DNA from: Bacteroidales bacterium
Lineage (GTDB): Bacteria > Bacteroidota > Bacteroidia > Bacteroidales > PUMT01
Assembly: GCA_007119075.1 (NCBI GenBank)
Contig: SKQJ01000364.1
Coordinates: 1-8,567, forward strand
DNA length: 8,567 bases
Direction: 5' to 3'
A model generated the notes under the pieces. It searched no databases. It was not told the origin of the DNA and saw only the letters and a list, made by a program, of their open reading frames with translations. The position numbers and the translations under genes were made by a program. Positions within the stretch are counted from its first letter, which is position 1, and each line of letters opens with the position of its first letter. Of this stretch, positions 1 through 6,335 are shown piece after piece.

Positions 1-225
1 AGTTCTCATATAGTTGACAAAATAATCGACGACTTCAAGAGCGGCAGGGAAAACCGTGCCCCTTTCTGGATACAGATGGGCGGAAAATTCATCCATATTG
101 AATATTTTGCCCTTCGCAATGGAAAGGGGGAATATCTCGGAACCCTTGAAGTGTCGCATGATATAAACCGGTACAGGGGACTCGAAGGCGAACAGAGGAT
201 ATTGTCATACACCAAAAAAGTATAA
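1..225 (+). CDS. DUF438/PAS domain protein, C-terminal end (5' part outside window)
   Basis: The frame is open from the first base and ends at TAA 223-225, giving the last 74 residues of a longer protein. The segment FWIQMGGKFIHIEYFALRN (residues 22-40), then YLGTLEVSHDI (45-55) and LEGEQRILSY (61-70), is the end of a PAS fold of the kind that closes DUF438 proteins. Such proteins usually carry DUF438 at the N-terminus, sometimes with a hemerythrin-like region, and are thought to sense redox state, oxygen or nitric oxide in anaerobes. The ligand-binding part lies outside the window, so cofactor and signal cannot be judged. Only two bases separate its stop from the next ATG, so it is co-transcribed with the DUF1858 gene, a pairing that also fits the family. 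The family call is from recalled motif similarity. Confidence 0.8.
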   Translation, partial: SSHIVDKIIDDFKSGRENRAPFWIQMGGKFIHIEYFALRNGKGEYLGTLEVSHDINRYRGLEGEQRILSYTKKV

Positions 226-227
226 TT

Positions 228-749
228 ATGAGCAGTCGGCTCGTCATAACACCGAAAACAAAGGTGCTCCAGCTTATAGAGGCTTATCCGGAGCTCGAAG
301 AGGTACTCGTCAGCTACGTTCCTGAATTCAGGAAGCTCCGGAATCCGGTCCTGAGAAATACCGTGGCAAGGGTTGCAACCCTGCAACAGGCTGCCTCGAT
401 TGCCAATATCAAGGTTGAGGACCTTATCAACCGGTTGCGAAGGGAGGCAGGCCAGGAAGATATTGCAGGTATTGCCCCGGAAACGGAATATAATACCAAA
501 AAACCCGGATGGTTCTCCGATGAGCTTATTGCCGGCGGACTCGATGCCGGCATTATGCTTGAGGCGGGCGAGCACCCGGTCAGCCAGGTCATAGCCGATC
601 TGAATGCAATGCCGCCGGGAAAAATATATGAGCTGAAGGCTCCTTTTCTGCCGGCCCCTCTTATCGACAAGGCTTCGAGTCTCGGAGCCGCCCACTGGGT
701 AAAAAAGGTGGACGAGGACAAATATATTATCTATTTCTACAAGGACTGA
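228..749 (+). CDS. DUF1858 domain protein with C-terminal DUF2249/TusA-like domain
   Basis: A 173-residue soluble protein with no signal peptide. Residues about 5-72 (VITPKTKVLQLIEAYPELEE, then VLRNTVARVATLQQAASI at 41-58) match DUF1858, a small helical domain found in anaerobic redox-related proteins. Residues about 110-172 (HPVSQVIADLNAMPPGKIYE at 116-135, YIIYFYK near the end) form a beta-alpha-beta unit like DUF2249/TusA-like domains. The CPxP cysteine motif of true TusA sulfur carriers is absent; APFLPAP stands in that region, so sulfur transfer by that route is unlikely. A linker with few motifs (75-105) joins the domains. It starts two bases after the DUF438 stop and ends in a TGATG overlap with the next gene, so translation is probably coupled on both sides. 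The role is unproven; accessory to the DUF438 sensor is the best inference. Confidence 0.85.
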   Translation: MSSRLVITPKTKVLQLIEAYPELEEVLVSYVPEFRKLRNPVLRNTVARVATLQQAASIANIKVEDLINRLRREAGQEDIAGIAPETEYNTKKPGWFSDELIAGGLDAGIMLEAGEHPVSQVIADLNAMPPGKIYELKAPFLPAPLIDKASSLGAAHWVKKVDEDKYIIYFYKD

Positions 750-1723
750 TGCTTAAAAAGAGACTGACCTGCCTGTACAACCCTGAAAGGTTCCAGGGAT
801 GGGGGAAAAAGCGGAAATATTTTGAAGGCTGGTATTATAAGTTCCTTAACAGGGATGAGACCAAAGCCTTCGCCGTTATCCCCGGGATTGCAATGGATGG
901 GGCAGGCAACAGGCATTCCTTCGTGCAGATACTTGACGGCAAAAGGAAAACATCGGAGTATCATAAGTTTGACTTTGAAAGCTTCACTGCATCGGCCGAC
1001 CGGTTTTTGGTGTCGATCGGCAACAACCGGTTTTCGGAAAATTCGCTTTCGCTCGACCTTCCCGGATTTGCCGGGAAGCTGTTTTTCTCCGGAAATGTGC
1101 CCTGGCCAAAATCCTGGAGATCACCCGGTATTATGGGGCCCTATTCATTCGTGCCCTTCATGGAGTGTTATCATGGAATAATCAGCATGGATCATGCGGT
1201 CGGGGGCAGTCTCCAATGCGAAGGGGAAGAAATTGATTTTGCCGGAGGCAGGGGATATATTGAAAAGGACTGGGGGACTTCATTTCCGAAGGGCTATATC
1301 TGGCTTCAGTCGAACCATTTTAACGATCCCGGCATCTCCCTGAAAATATCGGTTGCAAAAATCCCGTGGCTCAGAAGCTCGTTTGTCGGTTTTATTGCGG
1401 GGATATGGACGGGGGACAGGCTGATCTCCTTTGCCACCTATAACGGATCGGTTCTTGACAGGGTGGCGGCGGACCGGGAAAAGGTCGTCATTGTTGCAAG
1501 CAACAAAAATTATATCCTTGAGATAAGTGCCTTGCGCGATCACGCGGTTTCGCTGGCATCTCCCATCGGGGGACTCATGGAAGGCAGGATAGGGGAAACT
1601 ATGTCGTCCCGGGTAGAGGTAAATCTCAGGGACCGCAAAGGGGGAAATACCCTTTTTGCCGGCACCGGCAGGAATTGCTCCCTGGAAGTGGCCGGGAAAG
1701 TTGAAGAGATCCTTGTCGGATGA
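749..1723 (+). CDS. Tocopherol cyclase family protein (VTE1-like)
   Basis: A 324-residue protein with the signatures of the tocopherol cyclase family (plant VTE1 and bacterial homologues): FEGWYYK (25-31), FAVIPGI (41-47), PFMECYHGIISMDH (136-149), EKDWGTSFP (172-180) and WLQSNHF (185-191). VTE1 closes the chromanol ring of tocopherols from a phytyl quinol. In bacteria without tocopherol the substrate is unknown, and a lipid-like or prenyl-quinone substrate is only an inference. The length is shorter than plant VTE1, as is usual for bacterial members, and no signal peptide or membrane segment is visible. The ATG overlaps the previous stop (TGATG, 747-751), which fixes the start and implies translational coupling to the DUF1858 gene. 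No tocopherol pathway genes are nearby, so making vitamin E should not be assumed. Confidence 0.88.
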   Translation: MLKKRLTCLYNPERFQGWGKKRKYFEGWYYKFLNRDETKAFAVIPGIAMDGAGNRHSFVQILDGKRKTSEYHKFDFESFTASADRFLVSIGNNRFSENSLSLDLPGFAGKLFFSGNVPWPKSWRSPGIMGPYSFVPFMECYHGIISMDHAVGGSLQCEGEEIDFAGGRGYIEKDWGTSFPKGYIWLQSNHFNDPGISLKISVAKIPWLRSSFVGFIAGIWTGDRLISFATYNGSVLDRVAADREKVVIVASNKNYILEISALRDHAVSLASPIGGLMEGRIGETMSSRVEVNLRDRKGGNTLFAGTGRNCSLEVAGKVEEILVG

Positions 1724-1767
1724 ATTCGATGCTCCCGCGTGAATTATGGCGATTTCAGCTCAGGAAA
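1724..1767. other. Short convergent intergenic gap
   Basis: Forty-four bases separate the stops of the tocopherol-cyclase-like gene (+) and the Gfo/Idh gene (-). I see no convincing stem-loop plus T-run in it for either direction, so the transcripts may overlap or end by another mechanism. Confidence 0.5.
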
Positions 1768-3126
1768 CTACAGTTTCCAGCCTTCCCTGTATTCATAATG
1801 AAGATACTTGTCGGCTTCGGGCAGCCCGGGGAAGCTTAATTTTTCGGGATCGAAATCCAGGGTCTGATAACTCAGTTTTTCCCTGAGTTCCGGCCGAAGG
1901 GCAATATTGCCAAGCAACACCGTTTCGGTGAGCGGGCCGGCCCAGTCGAAGCTCGATCCCGCCGGTTCGCCACCCTTGCAGGCCTGAATCCATTCCTCGC
2001 GGTGACCCGGGGATGATGGTATGCCGGGCTCCGGCCTTTCATACGATTCATGCAATGATTCGGGAAAAAGCCGGTTTCCGAGAATCATCCCTTTTGAGCC
2101 AATATATAATGTGCCTCCTGCACCCAGCTGAACGCCTTTGCCGATGCCGGCGGGCCGGGGTGGGCGGATTCCCCCGTCATACCATATAAGCCTTACGGGC
2201 GGCATATCTTCGCGCGCGGGAAAATCATATGTTACCACCGAACCAAGAGGGTATGATTCGTTGTTTACCAGGGTCGAAACGGCCTGAACGCTGTCTGGAT
2301 AACCCAGTTTCAATGCCCGGAAAACGGGATCGAAGGAATGACAGCCTATATCTCCAAGGGCTCCCGTTCCAAAGTCCCACCAGCCTCTCCATCTGAAAGG
2401 ATGGTAGGCAGGATTATAGGGACGCATGGGAGCAGGACCCACAAAAAGATCCCAGTCCAGGCTGGCCGGCACCTCGGCCGATCCTTCAGGCCGTGAAACT
2501 CCCTGGGGCCAGTAAGTGTCTGAAAGACCCCTGTTTGGCCTGTCGGTCCATACATGCACTTCATGCACCTGGCCAATCGCCCCGTCCCAGATCATCTCCC
2601 TCAGTCTTCGCGGTCCCTCCCCGGCCTGACCCTGGTTGCCCATCTGGGTGGCTACTTTATGCTCCCTGGCTGCCAGGGTCAGCATCCTGGCTTCATACAC
2701 AGTATGGGTCAGGGGCTTTTCAGTATAAACATGCTTGCCCCTTCTGATGGCCTCCATGCTCGTGACGGCATGAGTATGGTCGGGCGTTGCAATAATTACG
2801 GCATCTATTTCCTTCTGCCTGTCAAGCATCAGGCGGTAATCCCTGTAGCGACCTGCGTCCGGATATGTGCTGAAAACCCTTTCCACCGCCGGATTCCAGT
2901 CCACGTCACACAATGCAACAATGTTTTCGGTTTGTGCCACGTTTTCAATAATACCCCGTCCCATGCCCCCGATTCCTATAGCAGCAACATTCAGCTTATC
3001 GCTGGGTGCAATATGGCCGAGGCCCGAAACGGTATGTGAAGGAAGAATAGTGAGGCCCGCAATAACTGATGCGGATTTGCCAAGGAAATCCCTGCGGCTG
3101 ATGGCTCCGGATGATCTGTTTGACAT
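1768..3126 (-). CDS. Tat-exported Gfo/Idh/MocA family oxidoreductase
   Basis: A 452-residue NAD(P)-dependent sugar-type dehydrogenase. The N-terminus has a twin-arginine signal (SRRDFLGKSA, 10-19, then a hydrophobic stretch to about 35), pointing to export in folded form with its cofactor. The Rossmann fold follows: GIGGMG (51-56) for the dinucleotide, ATPDHTHA (113-120) and the hallmark EKPLTHT (136-142), whose Lys137 is the usual catalytic or cofactor-contacting lysine. The C-terminal substrate domain has WWDFGTGALGDIGCHSFDP (249-267), where Asp259 and His263 sit at the expected active-site region. Length fits Tat-type members of Bacteroidota and Planctomycetes. The substrate cannot be read from sequence; glycoside or keto-sugar oxidation-reduction is a family-based inference. 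It lies 107 nt downstream of the hydrolase gene on the same strand and may have its own promoter. The TAG stop faces the tocopherol-cyclase-like gene. Confidence 0.93.
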   Translation of the reverse strand: MSNRSSGAISRRDFLGKSASVIAGLTILPSHTVSGLGHIAPSDKLNVAAIGIGGMGRGIIENVAQTENIVALCDVDWNPAVERVFSTYPDAGRYRDYRLMLDRQKEIDAVIIATPDHTHAVTSMEAIRRGKHVYTEKPLTHTVYEARMLTLAAREHKVATQMGNQGQAGEGPRRLREMIWDGAIGQVHEVHVWTDRPNRGLSDTYWPQGVSRPEGSAEVPASLDWDLFVGPAPMRPYNPAYHPFRWRGWWDFGTGALGDIGCHSFDPVFRALKLGYPDSVQAVSTLVNNESYPLGSVVTYDFPAREDMPPVRLIWYDGGIRPPRPAGIGKGVQLGAGGTLYIGSKGMILGNRLFPESLHESYERPEPGIPSSPGHREEWIQACKGGEPAGSSFDWAGPLTETVLLGNIALRPELREKLSYQTLDFDPEKLSFPGLPEADKYLHYEYREGWKL

Positions 3127-3154
3127 GGTTATGAGGTTTGAATTTGAATAATAC

Positions 3155-3176
3155 CCCGGTAACCCGTGTTAACGGG
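3155..3176 (-). other. Stem-loop in the leader of the Gfo/Idh gene
   Basis: CCCGGTAAC (3155-3163) pairs with GTTAACGGG (3168-3176) with one mismatch (G3159/A3172) around a 4-nt loop. It lies 29 bases before the Gfo/Idh start on the - strand. No T-run follows it in the leftward direction, so a 5' leader structure or operator fits better than an intrinsic terminator for the hydrolase gene. No test is possible from sequence alone. Confidence 0.4.
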
Positions 3177-3212
3177 ATGATCATTGTGAACATTTACAGG
3201 TGGCAAGATAAG

Positions 3213-3220
3213 CAAATTTA
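3213..3220 (-). promoter_or_regulatory. Possible Bacteroidota -7 element (TAAATTTG)
   Basis: Read on the - strand this is TAAATTTG, a full match to the TAnnTTTG -7 box of Bacteroidota primary sigma factors. It sits about 87 bases ahead of the Gfo/Idh start, just past the hydrolase stop. No TTG is found at the -33 distance, so this is a half-match. If real, it would let the oxidoreductase be expressed apart from the upstream envelope operon. Confidence 0.35.
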
Positions 3221-3233
3221 TGATAATGCGGGT

Positions 3234-4106
3234 TCATTTGGAAGGATTGTCGACCATATAATGATCTTCCCGCAAATGGGCATCGAGAAAACTTTTCAGG
3301 CTTTCCCAGTATAGCGATTTCAACGAAATATCATTATGCCCTGCATTTTGAATGACAATAAACTCCTTTTCTCCGTCCCAGGCCTGAAACAATTTACCCG
3401 AATGGTGTGCAGGAATGATCCTGTCGTTCGATGCAACTATGGTAAGCATTGGATTGCCGGCATTTTCCGCATAAGGCTTTACATCGAATTTATGCCTGAG
3501 AAGGTGGCTGACGGGGATCAATGGAAAGTTGTTTTCGGCAACATCCTGGATGCTGCCGAATGATGAAACCAATACCGTGGCTGCCGGAGTTCTCATGCCT
3601 GAAACGTAGGTTGCAGGGGCGGATCCGAGACTTCGGCCCATCACTGCGATCTCGCCGGCATTTATTTCTTCCCGTTCGGAAAAAGTATCGTAGATAAGCA
3701 GTGCATCCCTCAGCAATTCCTCTTCCCCGGGACTGCCTTCACTGAGCCCGTAGCCCCTGTAATTGACCAGCAGGATCGTCCACCGCGGGAGCCGGTCCCT
3801 GGCTTCGATCATCCAGGATACCTCCTCGGCGTTCCCGCCGAAATAAATAAGCAGAGGGGAAGGACCATTCCTTTGGCTGTGAACAAGCCACCCGTGCAGC
3901 CTGACATTATCCGGAGCATCGATTGTTACCTCTTCCGCTTCAGGAACCTCTTCCCGGATATACCGGAGCCGTTCTTCCGAAATGCCCGGACGGTGAAATA
4001 TCATACGGTCCTGGAGAACGTAAAGTATGACCGTAATACCTATATATACGACCAGTACAAGAATGATTATTCTTCTGAGCACATGTATAATATCATTCAA
4101 ATCCAT
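3234..4106 (-). CDS. Membrane-anchored alpha/beta hydrolase (BEM46/ABHD17-like)
   Basis: A 290-residue serine hydrolase of the alpha/beta fold. An N-terminal hydrophobic segment (residues 13-31) is uncleaved in type and followed by the DRMIFHRPG stretch typical of BEM46/ABHD13-like proteins, so the catalytic domain is anchored to the inner membrane. The catalytic triad is visible: Ser159 in GRSLG (157-161), Asp228 in ASNDRIIP, His257 in NAGHND. YFGGNAEE (88-95) forms the likely oxyanion-hole loop, and NYRGYGLSEG (115-124) is the other conserved stretch. Expected activity is ester, thioester or amide hydrolysis; the substrate is unknown. Its ATG overlaps the S41 stop (4104-4108), so it is translationally coupled to the lipoprotein gene upstream. 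All catalytic residues are present, so an active enzyme is likely. Confidence 0.92.
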   Translation of the reverse strand: MDLNDIIHVLRRIIILVLVVYIGITVILYVLQDRMIFHRPGISEERLRYIREEVPEAEEVTIDAPDNVRLHGWLVHSQRNGPSPLLIYFGGNAEEVSWMIEARDRLPRWTILLVNYRGYGLSEGSPGEEELLRDALLIYDTFSEREEINAGEIAVMGRSLGSAPATYVSGMRTPAATVLVSSFGSIQDVAENNFPLIPVSHLLRHKFDVKPYAENAGNPMLTIVASNDRIIPAHHSGKLFQAWDGEKEFIVIQNAGHNDISLKSLYWESLKSFLDAHLREDHYMVDNPSK

Positions 4107-5113
4107 CAGTCCGTTTCAAGTATCTCAAGAGCTTTTTCAATTATGTCATCCACTCCTTCCATCATCGACTCCGGCGTCATATCTGCCTGTACATGGGGCG
4201 GAATACCCGATTCAATGTTTATTCCTTCGGGACTATGGAATTTGGAGCTGGAAACCCTTAGCAGCCATCCGTTAGGCAGATCATGAAAGGCAGGCAGTCC
4301 GCCGCCGCCGCCTGTGGTGTCGCCCACAAAAGTCACATTGGGCAGCGCATTCATATACTGGGTGAAATATGTGGTTGCACTGTAGCTCTTTCTGTTTGTA
4401 AGCACTATTATCTCCCCGGTATATCTCATCCCGTCATAAGGCTTGATATGGATTTCCTCCGTCCTGAAATCCATATGTCCCGGTCCGGTTTTAACAAAAT
4501 TGGTGCCAACATGACGCACAGTATCGGTAAACCGCTCAGTCAGCCGCCTTGCATTTTCAATACTGCCTCCCCCGTTATTTCTGACATCAAGTATCAGTCC
4601 GTTTTTGTTGGCAAGATTTCCGATAAGAATATCAAGATGGCCGGGATCGATCGTGCGGGCAAAACTCCCGTAATAAACATAGATGATATCACCCATATTA
4701 AGATATTCCAGCGGGCCTATGAACCTCTGGTTATCATTGTAATAATTGCGTTCGATAAGTGAATAGCTGAAATTCTCGGGACTGTCCAGATACCATTCCC
4801 AGTAGCGGGAACGGTCAAAGGGACTTACCAGGTTGACATGCCCGTCTTGTAATTCATAAAGCATTTCAGCGCTAAGGTCGAACAATTCGACGGGGTTCAT
4901 GCCGGCGCTTACTCGCGGCCGGTACCTGTCATATACCTCATCCCAGTCAATCCCTTTATATTCGAAGAAAGAATAATGCCGATCTGCAAAAGTCCATATC
5001 TCATCAAATATGACTTCGGGCGTGACCGGAGGGTCTGATTTAATAAGCGCTTTTTCACATGCGCTCAGCAAAATGATCGCAACTGCTATAAGAAAATTTA
5101 TGGTTGTTCTCAC
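4106..5113 (-). CDS. S41 family peptidase lipoprotein (tricorn/CtpA-like)
   Basis: A 335-residue protein with a lipoprotein signal: hydrophobic residues 6-16, then LLSAC with the acylated cysteine at 19. A helical N-terminal region leads into YELQDGHVNL (86-95), whose His92 corresponds to the tricorn-type catalytic His. ILDVRNNGGGS (174-184) and VLTNRKSYSA (237-246) are S41 hallmarks, with Ser245 as likely nucleophile, and GINIESGIPP (297-306) supplies a candidate Glu301. The familiar SAxE context is SATTY here, so the Ser-Lys dyad arrangement of CtpA is less likely than a tricorn/IRBP-like Ser-His-Glu triad. No clear PDZ domain is visible between residues 95 and 140. The start is GTG (5111-5113) with GGTGAG around it; it gives a proper signal peptide. 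It lies 35 nt after the outer-membrane-like gene and overlaps the hydrolase gene, so a shared envelope operon is likely. Substrate unknown. Confidence 0.88.
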   Translation of the reverse strand: MRTTINFLIAVAIILLSACEKALIKSDPPVTPEVIFDEIWTFADRHYSFFEYKGIDWDEVYDRYRPRVSAGMNPVELFDLSAEMLYELQDGHVNLVSPFDRSRYWEWYLDSPENFSYSLIERNYYNDNQRFIGPLEYLNMGDIIYVYYGSFARTIDPGHLDILIGNLANKNGLILDVRNNGGGSIENARRLTERFTDTVRHVGTNFVKTGPGHMDFRTEEIHIKPYDGMRYTGEIIVLTNRKSYSATTYFTQYMNALPNVTFVGDTTGGGGGLPAFHDLPNGWLLRVSSSKFHSPEGINIESGIPPHVQADMTPESMMEGVDDIIEKALEILETD

Positions 5114-5148
5114 CGGTATTCGCTTTGTATTAGTTTGGCCGGATGATC

Positions 5149-5991
5149 TTACCTTACCCTGAAATATAATTCCAGCACCAGCTGATGAAGGGCATTGTTC
5201 ATGTTAAGGCTATGTGCGCCGGCCATTGTATAATAATCCCACATGTATCCTATCCTGAACCAGTTGGGATTCGTTGAACCCCTGAAAGATTCCCTTATGA
5301 ACACACCGGTCGATAAACGTGCATAGTTTAAGGGGGTCAGCCACTGTTGTTCATAGCCCTGTATCCTGGTTCCTCCGTTCTCGTCCATTTCATAGCTTAC
5401 ACCGTATTCAGGAATCCTGACGGTGTAGCCCATCAGGCTGGCAGCCATTGAAAGCTCGATATTCCAGTCCCTCCATAAAAAACGACTGCCGAAATGCAAA
5501 TCCATCTGCGGCCTGATCTCGGCTATCATGTCGGCAAAAAGGAATGAGTTGCCCAGCCTTGGAGCGATCCTGAAATTGCCTGTAACAAGGGCCTGTGCTC
5601 CTGCAAAAATTTCGTGATTGCCCGGAGTATAAAGCCTCCTGAGATGAAGGTACCTGAATCCGGCTCCGGGATTTGCCACCATGGTATTTCTGTGGGCCGG
5701 CCTCGAATAGTTATACTGAAGACGGACAAATTGCCATTCCGAAATATAAGTCGACCACTGGGCACGCCGTCCAAGGTTCAGCACTGCCCCCGGACCCTGG
5801 TAGCTGAGGTTCGACATTCTCTGGTCCTTCAGCATTCCCCATGTGAACCCCTGGTCTGTTTTGAAATAAATTCCGCTTAAAGGCGTTTTTCTTTCATTAT
5901 CTTCAGCTGCATACAGGCCGTTCTCTATAAAAATCCCGGAAACCAGTATGATCAATGCCGGAATTTTTAAAATACCGATTATATATTGCAT
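5149..5991 (-). CDS. Putative outer-membrane beta-barrel protein, function unknown
   Basis: I do not recognise a named family. The chosen ATG (5989-5991) gives 280 residues beginning MQYIIGILKIPALIILVSGI, a signal peptide with probable cleavage after the Ala at 28 or 29. A TTG at 6015 would add eight residues (MVFSDNNF) and is less likely because it puts polar residues ahead of the signal. The mature part is rich in aromatic residues in alternating short strands (for example FVRLQYNYSRP, FRYLHLRRLY, FRIGYMWDYYT) and ends in LVLELYFRVR, like the last strand of an outer-membrane barrel. No cysteine pair, enzyme motif or TonB box is evident. It is first in the apparent operon with the S41 lipoprotein and the anchored hydrolase, so an envelope role is inferred. 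It might be a barrel of the lipid- or porin-like type, but I cannot say which. Confidence 0.7.
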   Translation of the reverse strand: MQYIIGILKIPALIILVSGIFIENGLYAAEDNERKTPLSGIYFKTDQGFTWGMLKDQRMSNLSYQGPGAVLNLGRRAQWSTYISEWQFVRLQYNYSRPAHRNTMVANPGAGFRYLHLRRLYTPGNHEIFAGAQALVTGNFRIAPRLGNSFLFADMIAEIRPQMDLHFGSRFLWRDWNIELSMAASLMGYTVRIPEYGVSYEMDENGGTRIQGYEQQWLTPLNYARLSTGVFIRESFRGSTNPNWFRIGYMWDYYTMAGAHSLNMNNALHQLVLELYFRVR

Positions 5992-6149
5992 GAAATTATT
6001 ATCAGAAAATACCAAAATGCCTTTTTTAATTATTACTCATCTTATTTTGTCTGCCGAAGGCTGATGGGGGTTTCATAAAAAGCTTTTAATTGAATATGCC
6101 CCGGCCAATGGTCAATGTCACAATAACCCTGTGTTGCTTATGAGAATAT

Positions 6150-6173
6150 TCTGCATGTGAGCTAGTATGCAGG
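6150..6173. other. Stem-loop CTGCAT/ATGCAG in the divergent region
   Basis: CTGCAT (6151-6156) pairs exactly with ATGCAG (6167-6172), and wobble pairs extend it by one base outside. The loop is 10 nt, and no T-run follows in either direction, so it is not an intrinsic terminator. It could be an operator or a leader hairpin of the - strand gene. Its sequence alone does not decide. Confidence 0.35.
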
Positions 6174-6278
6174 TCAGAAAATAACGGATGCCGGCAGGAA
6201 ATTGGTGAAATTTTGCAGCGGCAATGACCCGGTGCAAAAATAAATAATTATAACCGATTTATTAAAAAGTTTTATTAC

Positions 6279-6315
6279 TTTGTTATATTTAACGATTTTG
6301 TTATAACGAAATAAC
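6279..6315 (+). promoter_or_regulatory. Repeat cluster TTTGTTATA and GTTATAAC dyad upstream of TIM-barrel gene
   Basis: TTTGTTATA occurs twice, at 6279-6287 and 6297-6305, 18 bases apart start to start. The second copy overlaps the perfect palindrome GTTATAAC (6300-6307), which extends with one G-T mismatch to 6295-6312, and an inverted ATAAC follows at 6311-6315. The cluster ends 20 bases before the ATG. Two copies at nearly two helical turns suggest a regulator-binding site or promoter core, but AT-rich composition makes chance repeats likely too. The regulator is not known. Confidence 0.4.
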
Positions 6316-6335
6316 ATCAAATTAAATTCAACAAT

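Larger units (their letters stand above)
5992..6335. other. Gene-free divergent intergenic region
   Basis: This 344-base stretch separates the start of the - strand barrel gene from the start of the + strand TIM-barrel gene and must hold both promoters. Its left part is mixed sequence with a stem-loop (6150-6173) and a small palindrome (TGCCGGCA, 6189-6196). Its right 100 bases are very AT-rich and hold repeated TTTGTTATA motifs. I found no tRNA-like fold, no convincing short gene and no clear riboswitch. A clean TTG/TAnnTTTG promoter pair is not evident for either gene; TATATTTA (6284-6291) on the + strand is the nearest to a -7 box. Confidence 0.6.

Noticed and set aside
6..695. Long open frame on the - strand (229 codons) opposite the DUF438 end and the DUF1858 gene
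   Set aside because: The + strand proteins have clear family motifs and tight operon spacing, while the antisense protein has no recognisable domain. It is an open shadow frame.
314..721. Second - strand open frame inside the DUF1858 gene
   Set aside because: Antisense to a conserved domain protein, with low-complexity Ser/Ala-rich content and no family features.
749..1723. Reading the VTE1-like gene as evidence for tocopherol synthesis
   Set aside because: No homogentisate or prenyl-transfer genes are in the window, and bacterial VTE1-like proteins are common in organisms not known to make tocopherol.
2554..3039. + strand open frame (161 codons) opposite the Gfo/Idh gene
   Set aside because: It is antisense to the conserved Rossmann fold and has no motif of its own.
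5992..6015. TTG start extending the barrel protein by eight residues
   Set aside because: The ATG at 5989-5991 gives a better signal peptide, and TTG starts are uncommon; the upstream residues are polar.
6078..6087. AAAAGCTTTT palindrome
   Set aside because: Short, AT-rich, expected by chance; nothing nearby supports a role.
6239..6263. AATAAAT/ATTTATT inverted repeat with 11-nt loop
   Set aside because: All A/T stem in a very AT-rich stretch, so chance is the best explanation.
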